From contig NZ_MJGI01000003.1 of NCBI RefSeq assembly GCF_001864835.1, positions 1-64,000 of the forward strand: a stretch of 64,000 nucleotides of DNA, given 5' to 3'. The position numbers were made by a program, and so were the translations under genes. Source of the stretch: Curtobacterium sp. MCBA15_001 (GTDB taxonomy: Bacteria > Actinomycetota > Actinomycetes > Actinomycetales > Microbacteriaceae). The notes below the pieces were generated by a model, which did not search any database, was not told the origin of the DNA, and saw nothing but the letters and a program-made list of their open reading frames with translations. Shown here piece after piece: positions 17,386 through 26,397 of this stretch (position 1 is the stretch's first letter; each line of letters starts with the position of its first letter).

Positions 17386-18726
17386 TCAGGCGACGCGGAT
17401 CGCGTCGCGGACCGGGTCGGCCGCCGAGGCCGCCGCCCAGACCGGGCCGTCGGGGTAGGTGTACGTGTCGAGGGAGTCGGCGAGCATCTCGGTACCGGCT
17501 CCGGGGGCGGTCGGGGGCCAGTACCGGCCGCCGTGCACGTCGACCGGGGTCACGAAGTGCTCGTGCAGGTGGTCGACGAACTCGATGTAGCGCCCCTCGA
17601 GTTCGCCGGTGAGTGCGACCGCGTCGAACATCGACAGGTGCTGCACCGCCTCGCACAGGCCCACACCGCCGGCGTGCGGGCAGACCCGGACGCCGTGCTT
17701 GGCCGCCAGCAGCAGGATCGCGATGTTCTCGTTGACGCCGGCGACCCGGGTGGCGTCGATCTGCAGCACCCGCATGGCGTCCGCCTGGATGAGCTGCTTC
17801 GCGATCACCCGGTTCGCCATGTGCTCGCCCGTCGCCACCGGGATCGGGGCGATCCGGCGGGCGATCTCGGCGTGGCCGAGGACGTCGTCCGGGCTGGTCG
17901 GTTCCTCGACCCAGGCGATGTCGAACTCCCGCAGCCGGTCGACCCACGCCACGGCTGCGTCGACGTCCCACCGCTGGTTCGCGTCGATCGCGATGCGGAT
18001 GTCCGGGCCGACGACGTCGCGCGCGATGCTCAGACGTCGGACGTCCTCGTCGACGTCGCCGCCGACCTTGAGCTTGATCTGGGTGAAGCCCTCCTCGACG
18101 GCCTCGCGGCACAGGCGGGCGAGCTTGTCGTCGTCGTAGCCGAGCCAGCCGGGGGTGGTCGTGTACGCCGGGTACCCGAGCTGCTCGAGCTTCCGGCGGC
18201 GTTCGGCACGCAGGGGTTCGGCGCGGCGGAGCAGCTCCAGCGCTTCGTCCGGGGTAATGGCGTCGGTCAGGTACCGGAAGTCGACGAGCTCGACGAGGTC
18301 CTCGGGGGTCATGCCGGCCAGCAGCGCCCAGAGCGGCTGCCCGGCACGCTTGGCGCGGAGGTCCCACAGCGCGTTCACCACGGCGCCGATCGCCATGTGC
18401 ATCACGCCCTTCTCGGGACCGAGCCACCGCAGCTGCGAGTCGTGGACCATGCTCCGCCACGTGCCGCCCATGTCCGCCAGCAGCGCCTCGGCGTCCCGGC
18501 CGACGACGTGCCCGCGGAGGGCGGCGATCGCTGCCTCCTGCACCTCGTTGCCACGGCCGATCGTGAAGACGAACGCCGAGCCGCTGTGGCCGTCGAGGGC
18601 GTCGGTGGTCACCTCGACGTAGGCGGCGGAGTAGTCGGGGTCGGGGTTCATCGCGTCGGATCCGTCGTGTTCCCGCGAGGTGGGGAACCGGATGTCGCGG
18701 ACCCGCAGACCGGTGATGCGGCTCAT
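17386..18726 (-). CDS. fucD: L-fuconate dehydratase (enolase superfamily)
   Basis: 446 aa, the length of known L-fuconate dehydratases. The active site can be read position by position: Lys218 and Lys220 in IKLKVGG, Asp248 in IDANQRW, Glu274 in EEPTSP, Glu301 in GEHM, and His351 in CPHAGG. These match the metal ligands and acid/base residues known for Xanthomonas FucD (Lys220/His351). It dehydrates L-fuconate to 2-keto-3-deoxy-L-fuconate. It is the first gene of the fucose operon, with its start at 18726. Confidence 0.94.
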   Translation of the reverse strand: MSRITGLRVRDIRFPTSREHDGSDAMNPDPDYSAAYVEVTTDALDGHSGSAFVFTIGRGNEVQEAAIAALRGHVVGRDAEALLADMGGTWRSMVHDSQLRWLGPEKGVMHMAIGAVVNALWDLRAKRAGQPLWALLAGMTPEDLVELVDFRYLTDAITPDEALELLRRAEPLRAERRRKLEQLGYPAYTTTPGWLGYDDDKLARLCREAVEEGFTQIKLKVGGDVDEDVRRLSIARDVVGPDIRIAIDANQRWDVDAAVAWVDRLREFDIAWVEEPTSPDDVLGHAEIARRIAPIPVATGEHMANRVIAKQLIQADAMRVLQIDATRVAGVNENIAILLLAAKHGVRVCPHAGGVGLCEAVQHLSMFDAVALTGELEGRYIEFVDHLHEHFVTPVDVHGGRYWPPTAPGAGTEMLADSLDTYTYPDGPVWAAASAADPVRDAIRVA

Positions 18727-18768
18727 CGTTGCTCCTGCCCGTCCGGTCACCGTCGACCGAACGAGGCA

Positions 18769-18797
18769 ATCAAAACATCGGATGTCTACCGCGTCAA
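18769..18797 (-). promoter_or_regulatory. Fucose operon promoter with operator in the spacer
   Basis: On the minus strand, -35 TTGACG (18797-18792) and -10 TTTGAT (18774-18769) are 17 bp apart. The spacer contains the palindrome ACATCGGATGT (18775-18785). A regulator bound there would block RNA polymerase. The same core sits on the promoter at 8330-8361. Confidence 0.65.
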
Positions 18798-18909
18798 GCA
18801 CTTCTTTCGTGACGATTGCGCGGATTCTGCAGCGTAAGCGTCCGATGACTTCCGGGGCCGGAACGCGCGCGGGAGGACGGAACGCGCGCGGTCCGGGACG
18901 CACGACGAG

Positions 18910-18954
18910 CCGGACGGGAGGCGCGGGGCGGCTGGACCCGCGCCTCCCGTCCGG
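18910..18954 (-). terminator. Strong hairpin downstream of the TetR gene
   Basis: A perfect 18 bp stem (18910-18927 with 18937-18954) and 9-base loop lies 23 bp past the stop of the TetR gene. It has no U tract, as is common in high-GC actinobacteria. Just beyond it two copies of GGAACGCGCGCGG occur at about 18858-18891. Confidence 0.7.
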
Positions 18955-18977
18955 CACTGCGCGCGACCGCCGCCGGA

Positions 18978-19562
18978 TCAGGAGGCGGCGAGCACGCCCA
19001 TCTCGCGCACGACCGCGCGGACGCGGGCGGCGAACTCCTCCGACGAGCCGACCGTCGCCCGGTGCGCGGTCTCGATGACCGCTGCCATGACCAGCGTGAC
19101 GGCGGTCCGGGCGGTGTCGGCATCCGTGCGCTCGCACGCCACCTGGTGCACCGCGACCCGCGCGTCGGCCATCCACTGCAGCATCGTCGGGACCATCTCG
19201 GGCCGAGCGCGCAGCAGGACCTTCATCCGCGCCCGGTCCGCCGGCAGCTCGAGGGTCCCAGCCACCAGGTCGCACAGATCGGCGACCACCGAGCCGGTCG
19301 CAGCGACGAAGGCCGCGCGTGCATCGGCGGGGACACTGACGGTCGGCAGGCCGAGCGCCGCGTTCCCCTTCGACGGGAAGTAGTTGAAGAACGTGCGCGG
19401 GGAGACGCCCGCGTCGTCGCAGATCTCCTCGACCGTGACGCCCGCGAGCCCGCGGTCCGTGACGAGTCGGAGCGCCGAGGCGTGGATGGCCTGGCGGGTG
19501 CGCTGCTTCTTGCGCTCCCGGAGGCCGCAGGTCTCGAGGTCCGGTTCGGTGATGCTGCTCAC
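18978..19562 (-). CDS. TetR family regulator of the adjacent drug exporter
   Basis: 194 aa. The N-terminal helix-turn-helix ([20 protein letters not shown], then [14 protein letters not shown]) is of the AcrR type common in actinobacteria; the C-terminus is the variable ligand domain. GTG start at 19562 with AGGAG 6 bp upstream. It lies downstream of the MFS exporter on the same strand, separated by a terminator hairpin, and probably represses it through the TTGC-N7-GCAA sites at 21825-21873. Confidence 0.85.
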   Translation of the reverse strand: MSSITEPDLETCGLRERKKQRTRQAIHASALRLVTDRGLAGVTVEEICDDAGVSPRTFFNYFPSKGNAALGLPTVSVPADARAAFVAATGSVVADLCDLVAGTLELPADRARMKVLLRARPEMVPTMLQWMADARVAVHQVACERTDADTARTAVTLVMAAVIETAHRATVGSSEEFAARVRAVVREMGVLAAS

Positions 19563-19581
19563 GGGGTGCTCCTGGTGCGGG

Positions 19582-19614
19582 TCGGGGCCTCCCACCTGGT
19601 GTGGGAGGCCCCGA
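19582..19614 (-). terminator. Hairpin between exporter and TetR genes
   Basis: A perfect 14 bp stem (19582-19595 with 19601-19614) and 5-base loop sits 13 bp after the exporter stop, with no clear U tract. It would end or attenuate transcription from the exporter into the regulator. Confidence 0.65.
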
Positions 19615-19626
19615 GGGTGCTGGTCG

Positions 19627-21780
19627 TCAGCGCGTGCGCTGGACGGGGATCGAACCGGTGGACGGCGCCGTGGGCGAGCCCATCGTGTTCGCGGCGGACA
19701 CGGCCTGGACCTCGAGGTCGTCGGCGGTGCCGTCAGCGTCGGCCTGTTCCTGCAGGGCCGAGCTCTTGCGGAGCGGCGGCGCCTTGAAGAACCAGCTGAG
19801 GACGAACGCCAGCAGGATCACGCCGAAGCCGACCCAGTAGACGGTCACGGCCGAGGTGTTGAACCCGGACATGAACGGGCGGGTCAGCGCCGGTGCGGCG
19901 CCGTTCAGGAACGACGTGTCGCTGGTGTCGGCGCTCGAGCTCGACGACGACCCGGTGCCCTTGTCGAGCTGCTTGACGATCGACGGGACGACCTGGTCGA
20001 CGTAGTACTGCCGGTCGGACGCGTTCGACCAGTCGACGACGAGGGTGCCGTCCTGGACGGTGGCGTGCGCCTTGTCGGCCGCGGCGGCGAGCGCGGAGGC
20101 CTCGGCGGACGGGGTGGCTGCGGCGACCTGCTGGTCGATGACCGACTGTGCGGCCGCTGCGGGGACGGTGCCGGCGGCGACCTGCGTCTGCACGGCAGCG
20201 GTGACCTGCTGCGTGACAGCCTGGTCGGCTGCCTGCTTGGCGGCCGTGGTGCCGGACGCCAGCCCTTCGGACACCTGCTGCTTGATCGGGGTGACGATCG
20301 GGGTCCAGATCTGGTCCATGACGCCCTGGTTCGCCTTCGCCGACGCGACGGTCGGGTTGAGCGCAGCGTCGAGGCCGTCCGTCAGGTTGCCCTTGTCGGC
20401 GGTGGCGCTGAGGATGTTCGCCGGCATCACCGAGAACAGGATCGAGAGCAGCACGGCGGTGCCGAGTGTGCCACCGATCTGGCGGAAGAAGGTCGCCGAC
20501 GACGTGGCCACACCCATGTCACGCGGCTGCACCGAGTTCTGCGACGCCAGGGTGATGCTCTGCATGAGCTGCCCCAGCCCGAGGCCGATCAGGAACATGC
20601 CGACCATCAGGAACCAGAGCGGCTTGTCGATCGTCATGAACGTCAGCACGACGTACCCGAGCGACACCAGCGCCGTGCCGATGACCGGGAAGATCCGGTA
20701 GCGGCCCGTGCGGGCGACGATCTGGCCGGACGCGATCGAGGCGATCATCAGCCCGCCGATCATCGGCAGGGTCGCGAAGCCCGACTCGGTGGGCGTCAGA
20801 CCGGTGACGATCTGCAGGTACAGCGGGATGGTCAGCATGGCGCCGAACATCGCGAAGCCGACCAGGAAGCCGAGCACCGTCGCCATCGAGAACACACCCG
20901 AGCGGAACAGCTTGAGCGGGATGATCGCGTCGTCCTTCATGAGCGTCTCGACGACCAGGAAGGTGACCAGGCCCACGGCACCGATCACGTAGCAGGCGAT
21001 CGCGCCGGCGGAACCCCAGCCCCACGTGCGGCCCTGTTCGGCGACGAGCAGCAGCGGCACCAGCGTGGCGATGACCGAGGTCGCACCCCACCAGTCGATG
21101 CGCGGCTTCGACTTGGCGTCACCGAACTTCGGCAGGTGCAGGAACGCGATGACCATGAGCAGGGCACCCACGCCGATCGGCACGTTCACCAGGAAGACCC
21201 AGCGCCAGCCGGTGATGCCGAGGATGCTCGACGCGCCGGCGAACAGGCCGCCGATGAGCGGGCCGATGACGCTCGAGATGCCGAACACGGCGAGGAAGTA
21301 CCCCTGGTACTTGGCACGCTCACGCGGGGCGAGGATGTCGCCCATGATCGCCAGCGGCAGCGACATCAGCGCGCCGGCACCGATGCCCTGGAAGGCGCGG
21401 AACGCCGCGAGCATGACCATCGACGTCGACATCGTGGACAGCAGCGAGCCGATGATGAACACCGCGATGCCGAAGATGTAGAGCGGCCGGCGTCCGAAGA
21501 CGTCGGAGAGCTTGCCGTAGATCGGCGTGGTGATGGTGCTGGCGATGAGGTACGCCGTGGTGACCCAGGCCTGCTGGTCGAGCCCGTGCAGGTCGTCACC
21601 GATGGTGCGGATCGCGGTGCCGACGATCGTCTGGTCGAGCGAGGACAGGAACATCCCGGCCATCAGGCCGTAGATGACCAGCAGGATCTGGCGGTGCGAC
21701 ATGATCGGCTTGCCCGGCGTGGTCGCCGATGCTGCCGATCGCCCGCGCGACACCTCGACGGGTGCGGTGGCTGTTGACAT
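19627..21780 (-). CDS. MFS drug exporter, DHA2 (EmrB/QacA) family
   Basis: 717 aa with 14 predicted membrane helices. Motif A-like GKLSDVFGRRPLY follows helix 2, and the DHA2 motif C region is GIGAGALMSLP and neighbours. An unusually long outside loop of about 170 residues, Ala/Thr/Gln-rich (about 500-660), lies before the last helix; this is seen in actinobacterial members. It is a proton-driven exporter of hydrophobic drugs; the substrate is not predictable. The promoter region at 21781-21936 holds two TTGC-N7-GCAA palindromes. Confidence 0.92.
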   Translation of the reverse strand: MSTATAPVEVSRGRSAASATTPGKPIMSHRQILLVIYGLMAGMFLSSLDQTIVGTAIRTIGDDLHGLDQQAWVTTAYLIASTITTPIYGKLSDVFGRRPLYIFGIAVFIIGSLLSTMSTSMVMLAAFRAFQGIGAGALMSLPLAIMGDILAPRERAKYQGYFLAVFGISSVIGPLIGGLFAGASSILGITGWRWVFLVNVPIGVGALLMVIAFLHLPKFGDAKSKPRIDWWGATSVIATLVPLLLVAEQGRTWGWGSAGAIACYVIGAVGLVTFLVVETLMKDDAIIPLKLFRSGVFSMATVLGFLVGFAMFGAMLTIPLYLQIVTGLTPTESGFATLPMIGGLMIASIASGQIVARTGRYRIFPVIGTALVSLGYVVLTFMTIDKPLWFLMVGMFLIGLGLGQLMQSITLASQNSVQPRDMGVATSSATFFRQIGGTLGTAVLLSILFSVMPANILSATADKGNLTDGLDAALNPTVASAKANQGVMDQIWTPIVTPIKQQVSEGLASGTTAAKQAADQAVTQQVTAAVQTQVAAGTVPAAAAQSVIDQQVAAATPSAEASALAAAADKAHATVQDGTLVVDWSNASDRQYYVDQVVPSIVKQLDKGTGSSSSSSADTSDTSFLNGAAPALTRPFMSGFNTSAVTVYWVGFGVILLAFVLSWFFKAPPLRKSSALQEQADADGTADDLEVQAVSAANTMGSPTAPSTGSIPVQRTR

Positions 21781-21824
21781 GGGGAGTCCTTCAGAGCGGT
21801 TCGTGTGGAGTGCGGTCCGCCTCT

Positions 21825-21873
21825 TTGCAGACGCTGCAACTTTACATCACGAGCAGTGTTGCGGGCAACGCAA
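21825..21873 (-). promoter_or_regulatory. Two TTGC-N7-GCAA operators in the exporter promoter
   Basis: TTGCAGACGCTGCAA (21825-21839) is a perfect 6+3+6 palindrome. TTGCGGGCAACGCAA (21859-21873) shares the TTGC-N7-GCAA frame, 34 bp away. Between and over them, on the minus strand, a TTGCCC / TGTAAA pair could be the -35/-10. They are likely binding sites for the TetR protein encoded at 18978. Confidence 0.55.
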
Positions 21874-21936
21874 TCTTGCCATCACCGCAGGTTCGTGAGT
21901 GCTCCTTCAGCAAGTCGTCCGCTACGGTCGGTCGTC

Positions 21937-22875
21937 ATGGTGAGGACGACGTGGGGGGACGTACCGGTCGAGCTCCGGACGAAGGTCGAGGACGTGCTCG
22001 GGGGCAGGGTGGTCGGCGCGACGTCGCAACCCGGTGGGTACTCCCCCGGCGGTGCCGACCGGGTGGTCACCGAGACCGGCATCCGGGCGTTCGTGAAGAC
22101 CCTCTCGCGCGCGCGGAACCCGGACGGGTTCGCCTTCCACGAACGGGAGGCCCGGGTCGTGTCCGCGCTGCCGTCCGGCGTGCAGGCACCCCGGCTCCGG
22201 GCGGCGCTCACCGCCGACGTCGACGGTGACCGCTGGATCGCGCTGGTCCTCGACGACGTCGAGGGACACCACCCCGGCCTCGCCCGGGACGGCTCCGACG
22301 TCACCGCTGTCCTCGACGCGCTGCACACGCTGCCCCGTGCCACCGGGGACCTCGCCGACCTGCCGCACGCGGGGCCGGACCTCGCCCCGGAAATCGCGGC
22401 GTGGGACCGGATGCTGGCGGACGGCCTCCCGGACGTCGTCCCCGCCGAGGTGGCTCGGGACGCACCAGCGTTCGCGGTGGCGGCGCGGACTGCCGCAGCA
22501 GCGGTCGACGGCGAGCACCTGGTGCACCTGGACTGCCGGGCGGACAACCTGCTGGTCGACCAGGACGGTGTCGTCTGGGTGGTCGACTGGCCGTGGGCCG
22601 GCATCGGCGCGCACTGGCTCGACCCGCTGACCTACCTGCTCGACACGCTCGTCCGGGGCGAGGACGTCGACGTGGAGCACCACCTGTCCTCGCACCCGGT
22701 GTTCGCCGGGCTGTCGTCGGACTCGGTCGACGCGGTGCTCGCCGGCCTCGCGGGCATGTTCCTCGAGAAGGCCGCGATGCCCGCGCCGCCGGCCATGCCC
22801 ACGAACCGGGCCTTCCAGCGCGCGGAGGGGCTGGCCGCGGCGGCCTGGCTGCAGCGACGCGGGGGCCGGAACTGA
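21937..22875 (+). CDS. Aminoglycoside phosphotransferase-like kinase (APH family)
   Basis: 312 aa with the APH/choline kinase fold. The catalytic loop is HLDCRADNLLVD (HxDxxxxN) and the metal-binding segment is VVDWPWAG. The family phosphorylates small molecules or confers antibiotic resistance; many chromosomal actinobacterial members have unknown substrates. Start at 21937 (MVRTTWG). It is divergent from the exporter. No resistance phenotype should be assumed from sequence alone. Confidence 0.8.
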   Translation: MVRTTWGDVPVELRTKVEDVLGGRVVGATSQPGGYSPGGADRVVTETGIRAFVKTLSRARNPDGFAFHEREARVVSALPSGVQAPRLRAALTADVDGDRWIALVLDDVEGHHPGLARDGSDVTAVLDALHTLPRATGDLADLPHAGPDLAPEIAAWDRMLADGLPDVVPAEVARDAPAFAVAARTAAAAVDGEHLVHLDCRADNLLVDQDGVVWVVDWPWAGIGAHWLDPLTYLLDTLVRGEDVDVEHHLSSHPVFAGLSSDSVDAVLAGLAGMFLEKAAMPAPPAMPTNRAFQRAEGLAAAAWLQRRGGRN

Positions 22876-22946
22876 TCCGCGGAGGACGAGCTCCGGTCCC
22901 CCATCTGTCCAGGAAGCGCGCTGGTCCCGCGCGTACGGTCCAGCCA

Positions 22947-23477
22947 ATGAACGACGAGCACGCAAGCCACCGTCCCGAAGAGGACGCCGCACGTCTCGGA
23001 CTCGTCGTTGTCGGTGAGGCAGCAGCGCTGCACTCCGGTGACGAGTCCGCTCTCGACGCCAGCGAGGAGAACATCCGCGAGACCGTCGACGGCATGGTCG
23101 ACCAACCGCTCACCGACCGGCAGGAAGAGGTCGTCCAGCGACTCGCGTCCGCCGGCGGCACGCTCACCGCGGGCCTGAGCGGGGCACTCGCCGCACAGAC
23201 CGGTCGGCCGGTCGACGAGGTGCTCGAGGGCGCTGCCCGCAGCATCGTGTGGCAGGAGCGGATGGCGGCGGACCGCGACCGGAACGAGGCAGAGCTCGCC
23301 GCGGGGCTGCCGGAACAGCACGACAAGGACGCACCGCACCACGAACAGCGCCGCGCCTCGGACGACCAACGCCAGCGGTCGAGCGAGGACACCCGCCGCG
23401 ACACCGAGGACACCGCCGACGAGGGTCGCGGTCGCGGCTCAGACGAGCACCGACGCCCGGGGTCCGACGAACGCTGA
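22947..23477 (+). CDS. Hypothetical hydrophilic protein
   Basis: 176 aa, not recognised. Residues 1-110 look folded and alpha-helical (ENIRETVDGMVDQPLTDRQE and following). Residues 120-176 are a low-complexity, highly charged Arg/Asp/Glu/His tail, probably disordered. No signal peptide or membrane segment is seen. It lies between the kinase and the LLM monooxygenase on the same strand, with gaps of 71 and 54 bp. Confidence 0.65.
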   Translation: MNDEHASHRPEEDAARLGLVVVGEAAALHSGDESALDASEENIRETVDGMVDQPLTDRQEEVVQRLASAGGTLTAGLSGALAAQTGRPVDEVLEGAARSIVWQERMAADRDRNEAELAAGLPEQHDKDAPHHEQRRASDDQRQRSSEDTRRDTEDTADEGRGRGSDEHRRPGSDER

Positions 23478-23531
23478 CACACGCGGTCACGAACGAGCAC
23501 GCGTCGGCGGACGTTCCGTAGCGTTGCCGCC

Positions 23532-24896
23532 ATGCCGAAGCGACTGCTGCTCAACGTCTTCGAGATGAACTGCGTGGGGCACATCACCCACGGCCTGTGG
23601 CGCCTGCCGGGCAACAACCGGCACCGCTACACGGACATCCGCTACTGGACCGAGTTGGCCCGGACCGCCGAGGCCGGCCAGTTCGATGCGGTGTTCATCG
23701 CCGACGTCCTCGGCGCCTACGACGTGTACGGCGGCTCCCCCGCGCCGGCACTGCGCGAGGGACTGCAGATCCCGAACAACGACCCGATGCTGGTCGTCCC
23801 GGCGATGGCGGCGGTCACCGAGCACCTCGGCTTCGGCATCACGGCCTCGACCAGCTACGAGCCGCCGTTCGCGTTCGCCCGCCGGATGTCGACGCTCGAC
23901 CACCTGACGAACGGCCGGGTCGGCTGGAACGTCGTCACGAGCTACCTGCCGAACGCCGCACGCAACTTCGGGCTCGCCACGGAGATCCCACACGACACCC
24001 GGTACGAGATCGCCGACGAGTACCTCGACGTCGTCTACCAGCTGTGGGAGGGCTCGTGGGAGGACGACGCCGTGCTCCGTGACGCCGACCAGGGTGTGTA
24101 CACCGACCCGACGAAGGTGCACCCGATCGACCACGTCGGACCGCACTTCAGCGTCGCTGGCCCGCACCTCTCCGAGCCGTCACGGCAGCGCACCCCGACG
24201 CTCTTCCTGGCGACCGGCTCCCCCGCCGGCATCGCCCGCGCTGGACGCCACGCCGAGGTGGTCTTCACCGGCGGGCACGGCGTGCAACGGACCGCCGATG
24301 CCGTCCGTGACGCCGCGGCGTCGGCAGGACGTGACCGCGACGACGTCCGGTTCGTCACGCAGGCCGCGGTGATCACGGCACCGACCCAGCGCGAGGTCGA
24401 GGACAAGGTCGCGCAGTACCGGGCCTTCGCCAGTGAGGAGGGTCCACTCGTGCACGGGAGCGTCCCCTTCGACGCCCTGTCGCACCCGCGGAGCCGCACG
24501 GTGCGGGACGCCCTCGAGGCGGAGGGGGTCGCAGGCGGTGAGCGACTGGTCGGCCGCGTCGCGCTCGACGCCACCGTCGGCGAGCTGCTCGACCGGGTGG
24601 ACGAGGCCTGGCACGGTGCGTTCTGGGCCGCCGGCGTGCCCGAGGCGGTCACCGAGCAGATCGAGGGCTGGCTGGACGACGACGGGATCGACGGCATCAA
24701 CCTGCGGCAGTACCACTCGTTCGACACCGTGCGCGACTTCGGCACGCACGTCACCCCGCTGCTGCGCGAGCGTGGGCGTCTGCCCGAGCGGTACACCGAC
24801 GGCGAGACCCTGCGCGAGCGCGTGACGGGAGGCTCCGCTCGGCTCCCGGGGTCGCACCCGGCCGCCGCACACCGCCGCACGACCGTCCCCGCCTGA
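23532..24896 (+). CDS. LLM-class flavin-dependent monooxygenase, NtaA/SnaA/DszA type
   Basis: 454 aa, a TIM barrel of the bacterial luciferase superfamily. Family signatures: FDAVFIADVLG near 52, LTNGRVGWNVVTSYLPNAARNFG near 130-150 and DEYLDVVYQLWEGSWEDDAV. These enzymes use reduced FMN from a separate reductase to oxidise xenobiotics such as nitrilotriacetate or sulfones. The substrate is unknown. No reductase gene is adjacent. Confidence 0.9.
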   Translation: MPKRLLLNVFEMNCVGHITHGLWRLPGNNRHRYTDIRYWTELARTAEAGQFDAVFIADVLGAYDVYGGSPAPALREGLQIPNNDPMLVVPAMAAVTEHLGFGITASTSYEPPFAFARRMSTLDHLTNGRVGWNVVTSYLPNAARNFGLATEIPHDTRYEIADEYLDVVYQLWEGSWEDDAVLRDADQGVYTDPTKVHPIDHVGPHFSVAGPHLSEPSRQRTPTLFLATGSPAGIARAGRHAEVVFTGGHGVQRTADAVRDAAASAGRDRDDVRFVTQAAVITAPTQREVEDKVAQYRAFASEEGPLVHGSVPFDALSHPRSRTVRDALEAEGVAGGERLVGRVALDATVGELLDRVDEAWHGAFWAAGVPEAVTEQIEGWLDDDGIDGINLRQYHSFDTVRDFGTHVTPLLRERGRLPERYTDGETLRERVTGGSARLPGSHPAAAHRRTTVPA

Positions 24897-24934
24897 CCGG
24901 CCCCGCCCGACGAGCCGCACCCGCTGGCCGCCGC

Positions 24935-25513
24935 TCACCCGACGAGCAGCCGACGCACCCCGTCCGTCACGACGCGGCGCGTGACGTCACCGTCCCGCCG
25001 CGCCTTGGCCCGCAGCGCCGCACCCTCCCAGAGGTCGACCAGCTGCGCGCCGAGGAGGTCGGGGTCCCGGTCGGCGCCGACGTCGCCCTGCGCCTGCGCC
25101 TGCCGGACCGCACTCGCCAGCCGGTCGACCCACTCGTCGAACAGCCCGTCGACGTGGGCGGCCACCGCGGGTTCGTCCGTGGCGGTGTCGACGGCCAGGT
25201 TGCCGAGCAGGCAGCCGTACCGGAAGTCGATCCCGGCCAGGCGGTCGAGCATGACGTCGAAGTACCGGGTGATCCGGTCGAGCGCCCGCGGCACGGAGTC
25301 GTCATCGAGCACGTCGATCGGCGATGCCGCAGCGAACCGGTCCGCGACCTCGCGGGCCAGGTCGGCCTTGGACCGGAAGTGGTTGTAGAAGGAGCCCTTC
25401 GGTGCACCGGCAGCCCCGGTGATCGCGGCGACCCCGGTGCCGGCGTACCCGTGCTGGTGGAACTCGACCAGGGCGGCATCCACGATGGCATCGCGCAGGC
25501 TCGGTTTCGGCAT
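24935..25513 (-). CDS. TetR family regulator
   Basis: 192 aa with the helix-turn-helix AAITGAAGAPKGSFYNHFRSKADL near residues 27-50, the subfamily (NemR/YxaF-like) that senses electrophiles or quinones. The C-terminal domain contains RYGCLLGNLAVD, whose cysteine is at the spot often used for sensing. It is divergent from the SDR gene, and the perfect palindrome ACGACCGGTCGT lies in between, so it probably represses that gene and itself. Confidence 0.88.
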   Translation of the reverse strand: MPKPSLRDAIVDAALVEFHQHGYAGTGVAAITGAAGAPKGSFYNHFRSKADLAREVADRFAAASPIDVLDDDSVPRALDRITRYFDVMLDRLAGIDFRYGCLLGNLAVDTATDEPAVAAHVDGLFDEWVDRLASAVRQAQAQGDVGADRDPDLLGAQLVDLWEGAALRAKARRDGDVTRRVVTDGVRRLLVG

Positions 25514-25541
25514 GCACCGATCTTCGCACTCCGGGAATGAG

Positions 25542-25553
25542 ACGACCGGTCGT
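25542..25553. promoter_or_regulatory. TetR operator between divergent TetR and SDR genes
   Basis: A perfect 12 bp palindrome, ACGACCGGTCGT, centred in the 93 bp divergent region. The GACCGGTC core is typical of operators bound by NemR/YxaF-type TetR repressors. Confidence 0.65.
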
Positions 25554-25606
25554 TTTGCTGACCTCCACAGCAGCATCGCCGGATGCCCCGACGGAAGGAA
25601 CCCACC

Positions 25607-26305
25607 ATGACCACACTCGCCGGACAGATCGTCCTGGTCACCGGAGCGAACGGCGGACTCGGTACCGAGTTCGTCCGCCAGGCCCTGAAGCGCGGCGCGA
25701 CGAAGGTGTACGCCGCAGCACGCCGACCTCGCGACTGGGACGACGCCCGCGTCGTCCCGCTCGTCCTCGACGTCGCCGACGAGGCATCGGTCGCCCTCGC
25801 AGCGTCCGAGGCAGCCGACGTCACCGTCGTCGTCAACAACGCCGGACAGCTGCGCCCGGGCGGACTCGTCGACGGCCCGCTGGAGGACGTCCGCGCCCAG
25901 ATCGAGACCAACCTGATCGGACCGCTGCTGGTGACCCGCGCGTTCGCCCCCGCCCTGCGACGCGCGCACGGTGCCGTCGTCAACGTCGCCTCGGTGCTCA
26001 GCTGGCTCGCCGGCAGCGGCGCGTACGGCGTCTCGAAGGCCGGGCTCTGGTCCGCGACGGACTCCACCCGGATGGAGCTCGCGGGCGACGGGGTCCAGGT
26101 CGTCGGGGCCTACCTCGGCTACACCGACACCCCGATGACCGACGGAGTCGACGCCCCGAAGAACACCCCCGAGCAGGTCGTCACGGCCGTGTTCGACGGC
26201 CTCGAACAGGGCGAGCCCGAGGTGCTCGCCGACGAACTGACGCGCGCGGTGCGAGCCGGTCTCGGCGCGTCACTGGCCGACCGGTACGCAGCGCTCGGCG
26301 CCTGA
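25607..26305 (+). CDS. Short-chain dehydrogenase/reductase
   Basis: 232 aa with cofactor loop TGANGGLG (TGxxxGxG), NNAG, a Ser in NVASVLSW and YGVSK (YxxxK). The GGAAGGA ribosome site before 25607 decides the start. As the target of a NemR-like TetR, a role in aldehyde or quinone detoxification is plausible, but this is inference. Confidence 0.85.
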   Translation: MTTLAGQIVLVTGANGGLGTEFVRQALKRGATKVYAAARRPRDWDDARVVPLVLDVADEASVALAASEAADVTVVVNNAGQLRPGGLVDGPLEDVRAQIETNLIGPLLVTRAFAPALRRAHGAVVNVASVLSWLAGSGAYGVSKAGLWSATDSTRMELAGDGVQVVGAYLGYTDTPMTDGVDAPKNTPEQVVTAVFDGLEQGEPEVLADELTRAVRAGLGASLADRYAALGA

Positions 26306-26315
26306 GGCGCCCACC

Positions 26316-26367
26316 CTGACGGACGGAAGGCCCGGTGCCAGCTGGCACCGGGCCTCCTGTCCGTCAG
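26316..26367. terminator. Bidirectional terminator
   Basis: A long imperfect stem of about 24 bp begins CTGACGGACGGA and ends TCCTGTCCGTCAG, with its centre at GCCAGCTGGC. It lies between the convergent SDR and NAD synthetase genes. A smaller 9 bp stem follows at about 26372-26397. Confidence 0.75.
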
Positions 26368-26397
26368 TCGGTACGGACCGTCAGACGGGACGGTCCG

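Noticed and set aside
15703-18837. Very long open frame (over 1000 codons) on the plus strand opposite the fucose operon
   Set aside because: It is arginine/glycine-rich shadow sequence of the dehydratase, binding-protein and permease genes, which have clear catalytic motifs on the other strand.
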